The notes: generated by a model from the sequence alone, not told the origin. A stretch of DNA of 37,495 nt from Paludibacter sp. (GCA_009781075.1 WQYU01000008.1:1-37495); one strand, 5' to 3'. Shown: positions 1 to 10,072, counted from the stretch's first letter. Numbers and translations are program-made.

Positions 1-1
1 G

Positions 2-739
2 TTTTTTGTACGTCCGGGCGATGAGATGCAATGGTTTGAATATTGGAAAAATTTCCGTCTTAAATGGCACAAGGCGCTTGGTCTCGGCGACCATAAATAC
101 CGCTTCCACGACCACGAAAAACTCGCCCATTACGCCAACGCTGCCACTGACATTGAGTTTGAGATGCCGTTTGGGTTTAAAGAGGTTGAGGGCATCCATT
201 CGCGCACCGATTTTGACCTTTCGCAACACGAAAAATATTCGGGTAAAAACATCAAATATTTTGACCACGAATTGAACGAAAGTTACGTGCCATACGTTGT
301 TGAGACCTCCATTGGCGTTGATAGGACGTTCCTTTCGATAATGGCGGCGAGTTACGAGGAGCAGCCGTTGGAAGGCGGAGATTCCCGTGTGGTTTTGCAT
401 TTGCCGCCGGCGCTTGCCCCAAATAAAGTTGCAGTTTTGCCGTTAATAAAAAAAGACGGATTGCCCGAAAAAGCACAGGAGGTTATGAATTTGCTGAAAT
501 TTAATTTCAAAACCGCTTATGACGAAAAGGACAGCATCGGCAGGCGTTACCGCAGACAAGATGCCATCGGTACGCCGTTTTGCATAACAATAGACCACCA
601 AACCCTTGAAGACCGGACAGTTACCATTCGCCACCGCGACACAATGGAGCAGCAGCGGGTGCAAATCTCGGAATTGGAACAGGTTATTGAAAAAGAGGTA
701 AGTGTAAAAAGTTTATTTAGCAAAATATTAAGCAATTAA
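2..739 (+). CDS. glyQS: Glycyl-tRNA synthetase, C-terminal part (5' end outside window)
   Basis: Charges tRNA-Gly with glycine in the cytoplasm. The frame is open from base 2, so the gene begins upstream of the window; about 245 C-terminal residues are visible. The first residues (VRPGDEMQWFEYW) belong to the class II catalytic core of the single-chain bacterial/eukaryotic-type enzyme, and GVDRTFLSIM is the motif 3 arginine region. The second half (LPPALAPNKVAVLPL, then GRRYRRQDAIGTPFCITID) is the anticodon-binding HGTP domain. The Met at base 26 is internal, not a start. The gene ends with TAA and converges on the leuS fragment 76 bp away. The family assignment is secure; the missing N-terminus cannot be judged. 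Confidence 0.95.
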   Translation, partial: FFVRPGDEMQWFEYWKNFRLKWHKALGLGDHKYRFHDHEKLAHYANAATDIEFEMPFGFKEVEGIHSRTDFDLSQHEKYSGKNIKYFDHELNESYVPYVVETSIGVDRTFLSIMAASYEEQPLEGGDSRVVLHLPPALAPNKVAVLPLIKKDGLPEKAQEVMNLLKFNFKTAYDEKDSIGRRYRRQDAIGTPFCITIDHQTLEDRTVTIRHRDTMEQQRVQISELEQVIEKEVSVKSLFSKILSN

Positions 740-815
740 TAAATATAATACAAAAAAAGTAAAATTTATAGCATATCTAAATAAATTTTATTGAATTTTA
801 AAACCAGTTTTTTAG

Positions 816-1994
816 TTAAAACACTACATTAACTATCTTTTTCGGCACAACGATAATCTTCTTTATATTTTTCCCTTCGAGCCATTTTTGTGTCTGTTCG
901 TTTTTCAATGCTGTTTCTTCAACATCAACAGACGGCATATCGGCAGGTAATTCGAGTGTAAAACGCACTTTCCCGTTAAAGGAAATTGGATATTTTACCA
1001 AATTTTCTACTAAATATTTTTCATCATAATCTGGAAATTTTGTATTGAAAACTGTTGTCGCATTTCCACATAAATGATAAATTTCCTCTGCTATATGCGG
1101 AGCAAATGGAGCAATAATTATCGAAAGCGGCTCAATAATAGCTTTTTTGCTGCATTTTGATGCAGAAAGTTCGTTCACACAAATCATAAAAGCAGAAATT
1201 GAAGTATTGAAAGAAAAATTTTCAATATCTTGGGAAATTTTTTTTATTGTTTTATGTAATGTTTTTAACTCCTCATCTGTTGGTAGTTCATTGTTAAGCA
1301 GTAATTTATCATCTTTATAAATCAATGCCCAAAGTTTTTTCAAAAATCTGTGAACCCCGTCAATTCCGTTAGTATCCCACGGTTTTGACTGCTCCAACGG
1401 ACCGAGAAACATTTCGTACATACGCAAAGTGTCCGCCCCGTATTTTTCAACAATGTCATCAGGAGTAACTACGTTAAACATTGATTTCGACATCTTTTCT
1501 ATCGCATAGCCACAAATATATTTACTATCTTCAAGAATAAATTCCGCATCGGCAAATTCGGAGCGCCACGCTCTAAACGCTTCAATATCAAGAATATCAT
1601 TTGAAACAATATTTACATCAACGTGTATTTCAGTAGTATCGTAATTATTTTTCAGATTATAAGAAACGAAAGTATTAGTATCTTTGATTCGATATACAAA
1701 ATTACTTCTACCCTGAATCATCCCCTGATTAATCATTTTTTCAAACGGCTCACCTTTTGAGACAATTCCCAAATCGAATAAAAATTTGTTCCAAAAACGG
1801 CTGTAAATCAGATGCCCTGTAGCGTGTTCGGTTCCTCCTATATACAAATCAACATTGCCCCAATAGTCATTTGCCTCTTTGCTAACAAGTTCTTTATCGT
1901 TTTTGGGATCTTCGTACCTTAAATAATACGCCGAACTGCCTGCAAAACCTGGCATAGTGTTAAGTTCCAGAGGATATGTATTTTCTTTTGACAT
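816..1994 (-). CDS. leuS: Leucyl-tRNA synthetase, C-terminal half only
   Basis: Family role: attaches leucine to tRNA-Leu. The 392-residue frame starts at [11 protein letters not shown] and runs straight into the part of the class I core that follows the CP1 editing domain ([36 protein letters not shown]). KMSKS is intact at residues 167-171, followed by an anticodon-binding helical domain (about 220-345) and the C-terminal tail. The whole N-terminal half, with the HIGH motif and CP1, is absent; the usual length is above 900 residues. No stop or frameshift interrupts what remains. Upstream, 16 bp away in the same direction, is the stop of a T9SS gene, so no room exists for the missing half. 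It is either one part of a split enzyme whose other half lies elsewhere, or the remnant left by a rearrangement. Confidence 0.9.
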   Translation of the reverse strand: MSKENTYPLELNTMPGFAGSSAYYLRYEDPKNDKELVSKEANDYWGNVDLYIGGTEHATGHLIYSRFWNKFLFDLGIVSKGEPFEKMINQGMIQGRSNFVYRIKDTNTFVSYNLKNNYDTTEIHVDVNIVSNDILDIEAFRAWRSEFADAEFILEDSKYICGYAIEKMSKSMFNVVTPDDIVEKYGADTLRMYEMFLGPLEQSKPWDTNGIDGVHRFLKKLWALIYKDDKLLLNNELPTDEELKTLHKTIKKISQDIENFSFNTSISAFMICVNELSASKCSKKAIIEPLSIIIAPFAPHIAEEIYHLCGNATTVFNTKFPDYDEKYLVENLVKYPISFNGKVRFTLELPADMPSVDVEETALKNEQTQKWLEGKNIKKIIVVPKKIVNVVF

Positions 1995-2010
1995 ATAATA
2001 TTTTATGATT

Positions 2011-4980
2011 TTATTTTTTAAACAATTTCACAGTCGATTTGGAAGTCGGACTGAGTAATTCGAGGAAGTAAACCCCCGCAGAAACATTGCTAATATCAAC
2101 TTTTTGGGATGCATTTAGAATTTTAGAATCAAACATTATTTTACCCGAAAGATCATAAATTTTAGCCAGCGAACCGACAGCATTCTCAATAATAAAAGTA
2201 TTGATTACAGGATTTGGATATACTGCAATATTAGTTATCAAATTATTTGGAACTGCGTCAGTTGCTGCTTCAACCGAAATGTCATCAAGTTTAAGCATTT
2301 CAATATCAAAACACCCAAAATGACGGAAAGCAATATAAATATTTTTGTTTGCATAGTTGGCAAGTGAAATTTCTCTTTGCATCCATTCTGTGCCAAAAAC
2401 ATCCTCTGCAAAAATTTCCGTAAAATCACTAATATCAGTTCCCGTTGTTGAAATCAAAACAGAATAATGCTCATTTCCAGAGAGGTCAAATGTTTGACCC
2501 ACCCAATATTTTAGTGTTGCACCATTTGCCGGAATGAATAGCAATGGAGTAATTAAATAATTATCGGGGTTAATACCAACCCAAATATCATCACTGACGT
2601 TGTACGAAGATTGAGAAGTTGCAAAATTCTCTTCGGAATGCGCATTATAGCTCGGATAATAGGACAAATTCCATGATTGGTCAATATACCAATTGAAATC
2701 ATCATTGTTTTCATCTATTGTAGTCCAACAAGGAGGCAGATCAATAGAAGCATCAAAATTTTCATAGAATGGTAAATTTTGAGCCATATTACAAATAATA
2801 TTATTCACCGTAACAGTCATTTCGTCGTTAGCGGGATTTTCATCATCTGTTAAAACTGCTCTAACTTTAACAGTATGATTTCCTGCTGAACTTAAATCGG
2901 CAGTTGCAGAAAACGTATAATCATATGTAGCACCAAATGCAATGTTTACACTTGTCAATGTCTCAATTATTGGGGTTCCATCGTCAACAGTCAATTCCAT
3001 ACTCATTGCAGAAATAGTATTTCCACCTTCATTTTTAATTGTTGCGGTAACTGCCTCTGTTGTAGATAGATTTATTCCGCTTTCAGGGGCAATAACAGCA
3101 GTAATAGCAACATCATTGCCAATAATATTGTCAATTGTAACATCATCAATAGCCCATCCGTGAGCATATTCGCCTCCATAAATGAAGGCAATATAAATAG
3201 TTTCTCCTGCATAGGCAGCTAATGATAAGGCTATTTTCTGCCAAGATGAAGATACTTCTGTCCCCGACAATACTTTCACTTCCGAAAATGCGGCGGGGTC
3301 ATTATTTACAGTAGTAGAAATCCATATTCCACTATATGCATAATCAACAGTATATTGTATATATGAATAGAAATTTAAACTATATAAATTCGTATTTGGA
3401 ATTGCTATCGGCGGACTAACCAATGCTGTTTTAACAAAGGTGCCCATACTACTATATGCATGGTATGCAGCACTATTGCCATTGTGTACTGTGGTGATAG
3501 TTCTTTTCCAGTCGAATGTACCGTTAATATGAAAAATTGACCAGCAGGAAGGCGGAAAATCTATTCCTTCAAAACTATCTGTCCATGGAAAAGTGTTAAT
3601 AGCATCACACAAAGTATTTGTAACACTAATAATCATTTCATCATTATCAGTATTTAAATCACCAGCTAATATTGTTCGAACCTTAATGGTATGACTACCT
3701 TCTGCACTCAAATCTGCTGTTGCCGAAAAAGTGTAATTGTATGTATCTTCTGAGGCAATATTAAGTCCTGTCAAATTTTCAACTATCGGAGTACCATTGT
3801 CAACTGTCAATTCTATACTCATATAGCTAATAGTATTTACTCCTTCATTTTTAATAGTTGCAGTAACTGCCTCCGTTGAAGTCAAATTTATTCCATTGGC
3901 AACAGGGGTGACAATAGCCGTGATAGCAGCATCATTTGTCGGCGCTTGGTCAATTACAATATTATCTATCAATAACAGCATTTTATAGTTGCTATAGTAA
4001 TTAATAGCGATATATTTTGTACCTTCAGGAACTACGCTTGAAAATTGTAAAGAATTGCTTTGACCTGCATTTGAAGCCGTATTTTCGCCTCCCCAGGTAA
4101 AAGCCTCAATATCATTGGTTGTAGTTGAACATCCTATTCTAAATAATTCAGGTACATAGATGCCAGATCCTGTAAAATAATCGAAAGTAATTTGCAAACC
4201 CGGGCTACCTGTTGGCAATTCGGGAGTGATAAGATATTGATTGTAATCAGTCGTGTATGAGAATGATGAAAAACCGAATACCAAATTTGTATTTGTCTCG
4301 TCCGAAAAATATAACCCCATCGGATAAATAGGAGCATAAGGAGCATTTTCATTATTATTACTAATCATTGACCAGCAAAGATATGAATCATCCTGAAAAT
4401 CTTGAACATACGGTAAAGTAACAGCATTGCAAATAACATTATAAACATTGACAGTCATTTCATCATTATCTTCATTTGAATCTGCTGCTAATATTGCTCT
4501 AACAGTTATGGTATGATTACCCGGTGCACTCAAATCGGCAGCCGCTGTAAAAGTGTAATTTTGCGTTTCTCCAGACGGAATATCAATACTTGTCAATGAC
4601 TCAACAATCGGAGTTCCATTGTCAACGGTCAATTCCATATTTATATAAGTAATGACATTCCCTCCATTATTTTTTATAGTTGCGGTAACGGATTCTGTAG
4701 ATGATAAATTCTGTCCTAATTGAGGCGGTGCAACAATAGCAGTGATAGCAGCATCAATATCAGAGGCAGTAGATACAACGCTCGTAACTGCTGGTATTCT
4801 TGATAGATTTTCTTGCCCTTGAGATCGAATGGCAATGTTTGATATATCTGCTTTGCTCTTGTTTTCGCTAAAGTTCTTGCCTTGCGTAATAGCATATTGC
4901 AGTGGCTGTTTTGAGATTTCTTGAGCATTGTTGACGGAAATAATTAACGTCAGCAACAGCAGTAAAGTAATTTTTTTCAT
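2011..4980 (-). CDS. T9SS-exported repeat protein with CARDB and jelly-roll domains
   Basis: A secreted or surface protein of 989 residues. The signal peptide is [20 protein letters not shown]. Three tandem units follow. Each has a CARDB-like beta domain of about 105 residues (near 75-180, 349-455 and 623-730; shared words [10 protein letters not shown], SAxGxHTxxVRA, DNDEM) and a cleaved-adhesin/MAM-like jelly-roll (near 184-345, 458-620 and 732-905; each with a Cys-Trp pair and an IDDV/LDDI-type strand). Residues 915-989 form a type A T9SS sorting domain ([25 protein letters not shown]), ending in a Lys-rich tail. The architecture suggests adhesion or binding of extracellular polymers, but no catalytic motif is seen. 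It lies 16 bp upstream of the leuS fragment, so the two may be co-transcribed. Confidence 0.9.
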   Translation of the reverse strand: MKKITLLLLLTLIISVNNAQEISKQPLQYAITQGKNFSENKSKADISNIAIRSQGQENLSRIPAVTSVVSTASDIDAAITAIVAPPQLGQNLSSTESVTATIKNNGGNVITYINMELTVDNGTPIVESLTSIDIPSGETQNYTFTAAADLSAPGNHTITVRAILAADSNEDNDEMTVNVYNVICNAVTLPYVQDFQDDSYLCWSMISNNNENAPYAPIYPMGLYFSDETNTNLVFGFSSFSYTTDYNQYLITPELPTGSPGLQITFDYFTGSGIYVPELFRIGCSTTTNDIEAFTWGGENTASNAGQSNSLQFSSVVPEGTKYIAINYYSNYKMLLLIDNIVIDQAPTNDAAITAIVTPVANGINLTSTEAVTATIKNEGVNTISYMSIELTVDNGTPIVENLTGLNIASEDTYNYTFSATADLSAEGSHTIKVRTILAGDLNTDNDEMIISVTNTLCDAINTFPWTDSFEGIDFPPSCWSIFHINGTFDWKRTITTVHNGNSAAYHAYSSMGTFVKTALVSPPIAIPNTNLYSLNFYSYIQYTVDYAYSGIWISTTVNNDPAAFSEVKVLSGTEVSSSWQKIALSLAAYAGETIYIAFIYGGEYAHGWAIDDVTIDNIIGNDVAITAVIAPESGINLSTTEAVTATIKNEGGNTISAMSMELTVDDGTPIIETLTSVNIAFGATYDYTFSATADLSSAGNHTVKVRAVLTDDENPANDEMTVTVNNIICNMAQNLPFYENFDASIDLPPCWTTIDENNDDFNWYIDQSWNLSYYPSYNAHSEENFATSQSSYNVSDDIWVGINPDNYLITPLLFIPANGATLKYWVGQTFDLSGNEHYSVLISTTGTDISDFTEIFAEDVFGTEWMQREISLANYANKNIYIAFRHFGCFDIEMLKLDDISVEAATDAVPNNLITNIAVYPNPVINTFIIENAVGSLAKIYDLSGKIMFDSKILNASQKVDISNVSAGVYFLELLSPTSKSTVKLFKK

Positions 4981-5357
4981 AATAATCTGAGTTTTGGATA
5001 AAAAAATAAAAAAGGTTGCATAATTGAATAATTTTATTACTTTTATAGTTGAAAATCAAATATTTAAACTAAATTTTAAACTATGCTAACTTTTGACAAA
5101 ATTACTGAAATTTTTTGTATAACTAACAACTTCTGCAAAAATTTTTCTACCGAAATGGTAAAACAGCTAAAATTCAGGCTATAACGATACTTTGTATATA
5201 TCAAACGGACAATATTTTTATTCAAGGGTTCTCTATATGGAAGCAACTATTTGGCACGATACCATATATTCTGAACCTGCAAGATGGAGTAGCAAGCAGT
5301 TAATAAAATAAGTTGCATGCAAATCCTATAATATGATTATCTTGCGGCAATGTTATT
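4981..5357. other. Intergenic region, 377 bp
   Basis: AT-rich spacer between aroA and the T9SS gene, both on the minus strand. It should contain the promoter of the T9SS gene, but I see no clear TTG/TAnnTTTG pair. A frame of about 25 codons near 5238-5312 has no recognisable product. I see no RNA gene and no trace of the missing N-terminal half of leuS. Confidence 0.5.
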
Positions 5358-6614
5358 TTAAAACGTTGCCGCATCTTTTTGTCTTGTTTCAAAAGTATTT
5401 TCCTGTTTATCGCATTTGTTGATGCTGGGGTGGGTGCCAATACACTTGTAGAATTCGTTCCAAAAAAGGGGAAATGACTTTGTAACTACATTTGGGTTTT
5501 CAATTTCGATGGGAAACTTCACTGCAGCGGAAGCAAACGACATTGCCATCCGATGATCGCCGTAAGTTGATATTTTTATATTGTGTTGAATGTCAACTTT
5601 TTGTCCATTCCAGTTAAGTGTATCTTCGTTTTCTTTATAAACCAAAACGCATCCGATTTTTTTACATTCGGCTATCAAAGCGGCTATACGGTCTGTTTCT
5701 TTTATTTGCAAATTTTTTATCCCGAAAAATGAAAACGGAATCTTTTTCAAACAACAGGCAACAGCCAAAGTTTGTATTATATCGGGATTATTTTTTAAGT
5801 TAATATCCAAATAATCAACATTTTGATTCGTTGCAAAAATTTTAATTCCGTTTCTATAGTTTTGTGTGTTTACCCCAAGGTTCTCAAAAATCTCACTGAT
5901 AATGCTATCACCCTGAAAGCTTTGAGTTGTCAAATTTGGGAAAAAAATCTCTCCTTTGCCTGCAACCGAAAGTACTTGATAAAAATATGAGGCAGATGTC
6001 CAGTCGTTTTCCACGAAAAAATTCGCAGGAATAAATTCTTGAGGCGAAATTTCAATACAATTATTGTTTTTGAAATATGATATTCCAAATATTTCTAAAA
6101 TTTTTAGCGTCATTTCAATGTACGATTCGGAAATTACCTCACCTTGTAAAATAAGTTTTAAACCGTTTTTCAAAACAGGAGCAACAAGCAACAATGCACT
6201 TGCAAACTGACTACTAACTGTTGCTTTAATTTCAATTTTGCCACCGGTCATGTGAGAAGGGAAAATTTGCAGCGGAGGGAAGCCGTTTTCTCCTAAAAAA
6301 TGAATTTTCCCGCCCATAGTGTTAATTGCTCTAACTAACTCATCAACAGGGCGTTGCAACATTCGTTTGTTACCCATGAGAATTTTTTCCACCTGTGTTG
6401 TTGCAGCAAAATATGCAGTTAAAAAACGGAAAGCCGTACCCGAACCTTCGACATTTATTATACTTTCCTGTGAATTTAATGCTTTTTGTAGAATCAAAGT
6501 GTCGTCTGCATCAGACAAATTGGCTATTTGTAATTTATTATCACACAAAGCATTAATAATCAAAACACGATTACTGATACTTTTTGATGCAGGCAAAACG
6601 ACTGATGATTTCAT
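5358..6614 (-). CDS. aroA: 3-phosphoshikimate 1-carboxyvinyltransferase (EPSP synthase)
   Basis: Sixth step of the shikimate pathway: transfers enolpyruvyl from PEP to shikimate-3-phosphate, leading to chorismate. The expected motifs are present in order: LPASKSISNR at 7-16 (PEP-contacting Lys11), GSGTAFRF at 57-64 (the family's G-x-G/A-G-T-A-x-R loop), SSQFASALLL near 134-143, LQIKETDRI at 302-310 and YGDHRMAM at 351-358. The N-terminus starts almost at the first motif, which is short but usual for Bacteroidota. The last 25 residues (after EFYKCIG) are polar and look like a non-conserved extension. It lies 92 bp downstream of the arginine-decarboxylase-like gene in the same direction and could share its transcript. 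Confidence 0.95.
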   Translation of the reverse strand: MKSSVVLPASKSISNRVLIINALCDNKLQIANLSDADDTLILQKALNSQESIINVEGSGTAFRFLTAYFAATTQVEKILMGNKRMLQRPVDELVRAINTMGGKIHFLGENGFPPLQIFPSHMTGGKIEIKATVSSQFASALLLVAPVLKNGLKLILQGEVISESYIEMTLKILEIFGISYFKNNNCIEISPQEFIPANFFVENDWTSASYFYQVLSVAGKGEIFFPNLTTQSFQGDSIISEIFENLGVNTQNYRNGIKIFATNQNVDYLDINLKNNPDIIQTLAVACCLKKIPFSFFGIKNLQIKETDRIAALIAECKKIGCVLVYKENEDTLNWNGQKVDIQHNIKISTYGDHRMAMSFASAAVKFPIEIENPNVVTKSFPLFWNEFYKCIGTHPSINKCDKQENTFETRQKDAATF

Positions 6615-6706
6615 ATTTTTTTGTCATAATATTTTGTATCTTATTTCTTTTCGGCGATAAACATAAGTTACATCAATATTTTCGTTTTGGAAAATATTCA
6701 TAATCT

Positions 6707-8098
6707 TCAGTAACCCAAAATTTTGAGCATACTTTTATAACTCTGTTCTTTGGCAAAAAGTTTTGTGTTCCATTCACCGGTTTCGTCTTTGTCGATAAGT
6801 ACAAGTTTTGGCGCAGGAATAAGGCAATGTTGAATTCCGCCAAACCCGCTAAGCGACTCCTGATATGCTCCGCAATGAAAAAAACCTATATATTGTTCGC
6901 GGTCGAGTTCCATTTTAGGCAAAAAAATTGCATTTGAATGCACTTCTGCGTTATAAAAATCTTCGCTGTCGCAAGTCAATCCGCCAAGATTTACGCGTTC
7001 ATATTCCGAATTCCAATTATTTATCGCAAGGAAAACATAACGCTGATTTATTGCCCATGTATCCGGTAACGTGGTCATAAAAGAACTGTCAATCATATTC
7101 CATAACTCACGGTCATTTTGTTTCTTCTGATTTACAATTGAATAAAGCATTGCACCGCTTTCGCCTACTGTGTACGAACCAAACTCGGTAAAGATATGTG
7201 GCTCCTCAATATCGTGTGTATTACAAACGGTTTTAATCTGAGCAACAATTTCTTCTGCAATATATTCATACTCATATACCATATCCAGATGAGTTTGAAT
7301 AGGGAAACCACCGCCAATATTTAAACTATCGAGAGTTGGGCAAACCTTTTTTAATTCGCAATATAAATTAACTGCTTTGTTCAATTCGTTCCAATAATAT
7401 GCCGTATCTTTTATTCCTGTATTAATAAAAAAGTGCAACATTTTCAAATCAACTTGCGAGTTGGATGCTATCTGATTTTTATAATAAGGAATAATATCTT
7501 TGTATCTGATGCCAAGACGTGAAGTATAAAAATCAAATTTCGGCTCTTCTTCCGAGGCAATTCTAAGCCCGATTTTGAAGGGTTTGTCAAAATCTTTCTG
7601 TAATAAATCGAGTTCAAATTTATTGTCTAAAATCGGCACAACATTCTCAAATCCCAAATTTATAAGGTTTTGTATGTTTTCAATATATTGTGGTCGTTTA
7701 AAACCGTTACAGATAATAAAGGTATCCGGTTTGAGTAACCCCTGCTCGTGCAACACTTCCATTATATTAATATCAAAGGCGGACGATGTTTCCAAATGAG
7801 CGCCATGTTTAAGGACTTCATCCATCACAAACGAAAAGTGTGAACTCTTTGTACAATAGCAATAATTATAATCGCCGCTATAATCCACTTTCGCCATTGC
7901 AACGTTAAACATCCTTCTTGCCTTTTGTATATTTGCTCCTATTTTCGGCAAATATGCAATCCGAAGAGGAGTTCCATACTGTTTTATTACATCCATTAAT
8001 GGAATATCAAACCAGTCTAATTCGTTATTTTCAATAGAAAATTCATCATTTGGAAATTCAAAACTTTGTTCAATTAAATCAATGTATTTATTTTTCAT
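6707..8098 (-). CDS. Arginine decarboxylase-like PLP enzyme (fold type III)
   Basis: A group IV (alanine-racemase-fold) decarboxylase of 463 residues. It closely resembles the proteins annotated as arginine decarboxylase in Flavobacteriia and relatives, which would make agmatine for polyamine synthesis. Residue Lys84 in YCYCTKSSHF is the expected PLP Schiff-base lysine. GGGF at 262-265 is the phosphate-binding glycine loop, and C376-D377 in GGLTCDSEDFY is the conserved substrate-binding Cys-Asp pair. Length and ends fit the family. A good promoter lies about 80 bp upstream. Substrate choice (arginine, diaminopimelate or carboxynorspermidine) cannot be proven from sequence; arginine is inferred from family resemblance. 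Confidence 0.82.
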   Translation of the reverse strand: MKNKYIDLIEQSFEFPNDEFSIENNELDWFDIPLMDVIKQYGTPLRIAYLPKIGANIQKARRMFNVAMAKVDYSGDYNYCYCTKSSHFSFVMDEVLKHGAHLETSSAFDINIMEVLHEQGLLKPDTFIICNGFKRPQYIENIQNLINLGFENVVPILDNKFELDLLQKDFDKPFKIGLRIASEEEPKFDFYTSRLGIRYKDIIPYYKNQIASNSQVDLKMLHFFINTGIKDTAYYWNELNKAVNLYCELKKVCPTLDSLNIGGGFPIQTHLDMVYEYEYIAEEIVAQIKTVCNTHDIEEPHIFTEFGSYTVGESGAMLYSIVNQKKQNDRELWNMIDSSFMTTLPDTWAINQRYVFLAINNWNSEYERVNLGGLTCDSEDFYNAEVHSNAIFLPKMELDREQYIGFFHCGAYQESLSGFGGIQHCLIPAPKLVLIDKDETGEWNTKLFAKEQSYKSMLKILGY

Positions 8099-8180
8099 TA
8101 TAAAAAAAATTAAAAAGTAATTAATTTAGATATATTATTTACAATCAATGTAATTTATTTTGATTGATAAAATGATGGGA

Positions 8181-8210
8181 CAAAGATAAATATAAATATT
8201 AAAACAGCAA
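8181..8210 (-). promoter_or_regulatory. Promoter of the decarboxylase gene
   Basis: On the minus strand, TTG (8210-8208), a 19-bp spacer, then TATCTTTG (8188-8181). This matches the Bacteroidota primary-sigma pattern TTTG-N19-TAnnTTTG and predicts a 5' leader of about 75 nt before the ATG at 8098. Confidence 0.7.
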
Positions 8211-8219
8211 GAAAAATTT

Positions 8220-8795
8220 TTACTGTTTTTTAATTTTTGAGAATATTTTTCCTATAAACAGGCGAAAATCAATGTTGCGATATACAAAAACACGATACAG
8301 TGTATAATTCCAAACGAAACCGACAATAAGTGCAACAATAAGTTTTACAAGAATAAAAACGTCATCTGAGTTATGTCCGAGAAGATTTATCAGAAAAGGA
8401 GTATTGCGCAAAAGTTCGGTAAGTTTGAACGTAAAAAACGTATTGAGAGCAACGCTACAAAGCCAAACAAGTATAAAACGTATGAAAATGAAACGGAATT
8501 TTATATTTTTAGCCTTAAAAGTCCATCTGTAATTTAACAGGCACACTACAACTCCTCCAATAATTTGCCCGATTAAAGTTGCAAAAACGTATGACTCAAT
8601 TCCGTTGGAGAAAAAATAAATTACTTTTACTTTAAAAATATCAAGAGTTTTTTTCAGTACAAAAGCAACACTATTATCAATGGCAGTCGCCATTTGAGAA
8701 GATAACTGCGCCCTGAGAAACATAAAAATGCCCCCTTTTTGAGAAAAATTTGTAAAAATCTGCTTCGTTTTATCAAACATTGCTGTTTTGTTCAA
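8220..8795 (-). CDS. GtrA-family membrane protein
   Basis: A small polytopic membrane protein of 191 residues. It has a GtrA-like pattern: an amphipathic N-terminal stretch FLRAQLSSQMATAIDNSVAF, a helix around YVFATLIGQIIGGVVVCLLNY followed by RWTFK, then two further helices and the final FVWNYTLYRVFVYR, which mirrors the N-Y-x-x-x-R-x-F/W-V-F signature of the family. GtrA proteins are thought to move polyprenyl-linked sugars across the inner membrane for surface polysaccharide or teichoic-acid modification. The first 24 residues may be an over-extended start, because Met25 (MFLRAQ) would also serve. It is divergent from the CDP-alcohol phosphatidyltransferase gene, whose product also works on membrane lipids. 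Confidence 0.75.
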   Translation of the reverse strand: MNKTAMFDKTKQIFTNFSQKGGIFMFLRAQLSSQMATAIDNSVAFVLKKTLDIFKVKVIYFFSNGIESYVFATLIGQIIGGVVVCLLNYRWTFKAKNIKFRFIFIRFILVWLCSVALNTFFTFKLTELLRNTPFLINLLGHNSDDVFILVKLIVALIVGFVWNYTLYRVFVYRNIDFRLFIGKIFSKIKKQ

Positions 8796-8845
8796 ATTTC
8801 TAATTATGATTCTAATAATTTAAGAGTGCAAAAAAAATTATTCTG

Positions 8846-8894
8846 CAAAATTAATATTTTTTAATCTTTTATGTAAAAATTTTGTCTAATTTTG
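8846..8894. promoter_or_regulatory. Divergent promoter boxes, gtrA-like / CDP-alcohol transferase
   Basis: Two TAATTTTG boxes point outward. One is on the minus strand at 8853-8846 and would serve the GtrA-like gene. The other is on the plus strand at 8887-8894 and would serve the phosphatidyltransferase. Clear -33 TTG elements are lacking for both, so strength is uncertain. The plus-strand box supports the ATG at 8944 over the upstream TTG at 8899, which would lie only a few bases after the box. Confidence 0.4.
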
Positions 8895-8943
8895 CATATT
8901 GTTTTGTTTCGATAATTATGAAACAATTCTAAATTTACAAAAT

Positions 8944-9837
8944 ATGACCGTGAATTCAACAAGACCTACTTTTGAGTCGTCATTGAAAGCACTCGAAATG
9001 GAAAATATTTTTGACCGCATTGTATATCGTCCGGTCGGTTTTCGAATAGCGCTTGGGTTGCGTTACACTGCAATCACACCAAATATGATTACAATCACAT
9101 CTATTTTTGTAGGTATGGCTGCCGGATGGCTTTTTTATTTTGAAAATATTTGGATAAATTTAGCAGGAATTGCTGTACTTATTGTTGCCAATATATTAGA
9201 TTGTGTAGATGGACAATTAGCACGTTTGACAGGTATCAAATCGCAGGTTGGGCGCATCCTCGACGGCATTGCCGGCGACTTGTGGTTTATTTCCATTTAT
9301 ATTTTCCTTTCTCTGCGTCTTACTCCGCATATAGGCGGTGCGCTTGCTTGGACTTTGGCGGCACTCGCCGGCATCTCAAATCTTGTACAGGCAAATATTA
9401 CCGATTATTATAAAACGCTTCACCTCTTTTTTATCAGTTCCAAAGACGGTATCGAATTTGATTCAGTGGAAAATGTGCGCGAACATTTGGAGCAAATGCC
9501 AAAATGTTTTAACAGATTTTTATATCGTTTGTATTTGTATTATACTATTTTACAAACAACAATCACTCCACGCCTACAAAAATTTTTGGCGCTTCTGCAT
9601 ACTTTGTACCCAAATGACATTCCTCAAGAATTAAGGCAAAAACTTCGTTCCGAAAGTTTGAAAATTATTCCTAATATTAATATTCTGACATTTAACTGGC
9701 GGTCGTTAGTGCTGTTTATTTCACTGCTTGTCGGGCAAGTTTGGATATATTTACTTTGGGAAATTGTGGTTTTGAATATTGCGATGATTATTGCGGTTAG
9801 CCGCCACGAAAAAATGTGCCGCAATTTTGAAGTTTAA
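8944..9837 (+). CDS. CDP-alcohol phosphatidyltransferase family protein
   Basis: An integral inner-membrane enzyme of about 297 residues that would join a CDP-activated lipid or alcohol to a hydroxyl acceptor. The signature begins DCVDGQLAR at residues 86-94, followed after eight residues by G103 and D107. The fourth aspartate is D112, one residue later than the textbook D-x3-D spacing. Several hydrophobic segments surround the motif (near 47-65, 70-85, 110-145 and 255-295), with an inserted polar stretch between them. The start is ATG 8944; a longer TTG-started version from 8899 is unlikely because a -7 box lies immediately before it. The substrate (inositol phosphate, glycerol phosphate or other) is unknown. 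No phospholipid-pathway partner adjoins it except the divergent GtrA-like gene. Confidence 0.8.
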   Translation: MTVNSTRPTFESSLKALEMENIFDRIVYRPVGFRIALGLRYTAITPNMITITSIFVGMAAGWLFYFENIWINLAGIAVLIVANILDCVDGQLARLTGIKSQVGRILDGIAGDLWFISIYIFLSLRLTPHIGGALAWTLAALAGISNLVQANITDYYKTLHLFFISSKDGIEFDSVENVREHLEQMPKCFNRFLYRLYLYYTILQTTITPRLQKFLALLHTLYPNDIPQELRQKLRSESLKIIPNINILTFNWRSLVLFISLLVGQVWIYLLWEIVVLNIAMIIAVSRHEKMCRNFEV

Positions 9838-9953
9838 AAAATATATACAATTATGATTATAGATTTTACCGCTTTGTAAGCAAAGTTATTGTTATTAATA
9901 AGATTAATATAATTTAACTAAATTTTTTTCTTATTGATATTCAATGTTTTAAA

Positions 9954-9989
9954 TGTTTTTCAATAAAAATTTATTGTTTTTCAATAAAA
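9954..9989. repeat. Two phased 15-bp direct repeats next to a promoter
   Basis: TGTTTTTCAATAAAA occurs at 9954-9968 and again at 9975-9989, a 21-bp period or two helical turns. Between and within the copies are inverted half-sites: CAATAAA at 9961-9967, TTTATTG at 9970-9976 and CAATAAA at 9982-9988. The second copy ends 3 bp before the -33 box of the M16 peptidase gene. The placement suggests an operator or activator site, although the base composition is simple. Confidence 0.5.
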
Positions 9990-9992
9990 TAA

Positions 9993-10024
9993 TTTTGTAG
10001 TTAAAAAAATATATTTTACCTTTG
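9993..10024 (+). promoter_or_regulatory. Promoter of the M16 peptidase gene
   Basis: TTTTG at 9993-9997, a 19-bp spacer, then TACCTTTG at 10017-10024. This is a near-ideal Bacteroidota promoter and predicts a leader of about 40 nt before the ATG at 10073. Confidence 0.8.
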
Positions 10025-10072
10025 CAAAAATTTTAAATAAATAAATTATTAAAAATAAAAAAATTAAGTTTT

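Noticed and set aside
5238..5312. Short ATG frame of about 25 codons between aroA and the T9SS gene
   Set aside because: Too short, without promoter or similarity, and not related to the missing half of leuS.
8899..8943. TTG-started N-terminal extension of the CDP-alcohol transferase
   Set aside because: A TAATTTTG -7 box ends at 8894, so transcription would start at or after this codon; ATG 8944 fits better.
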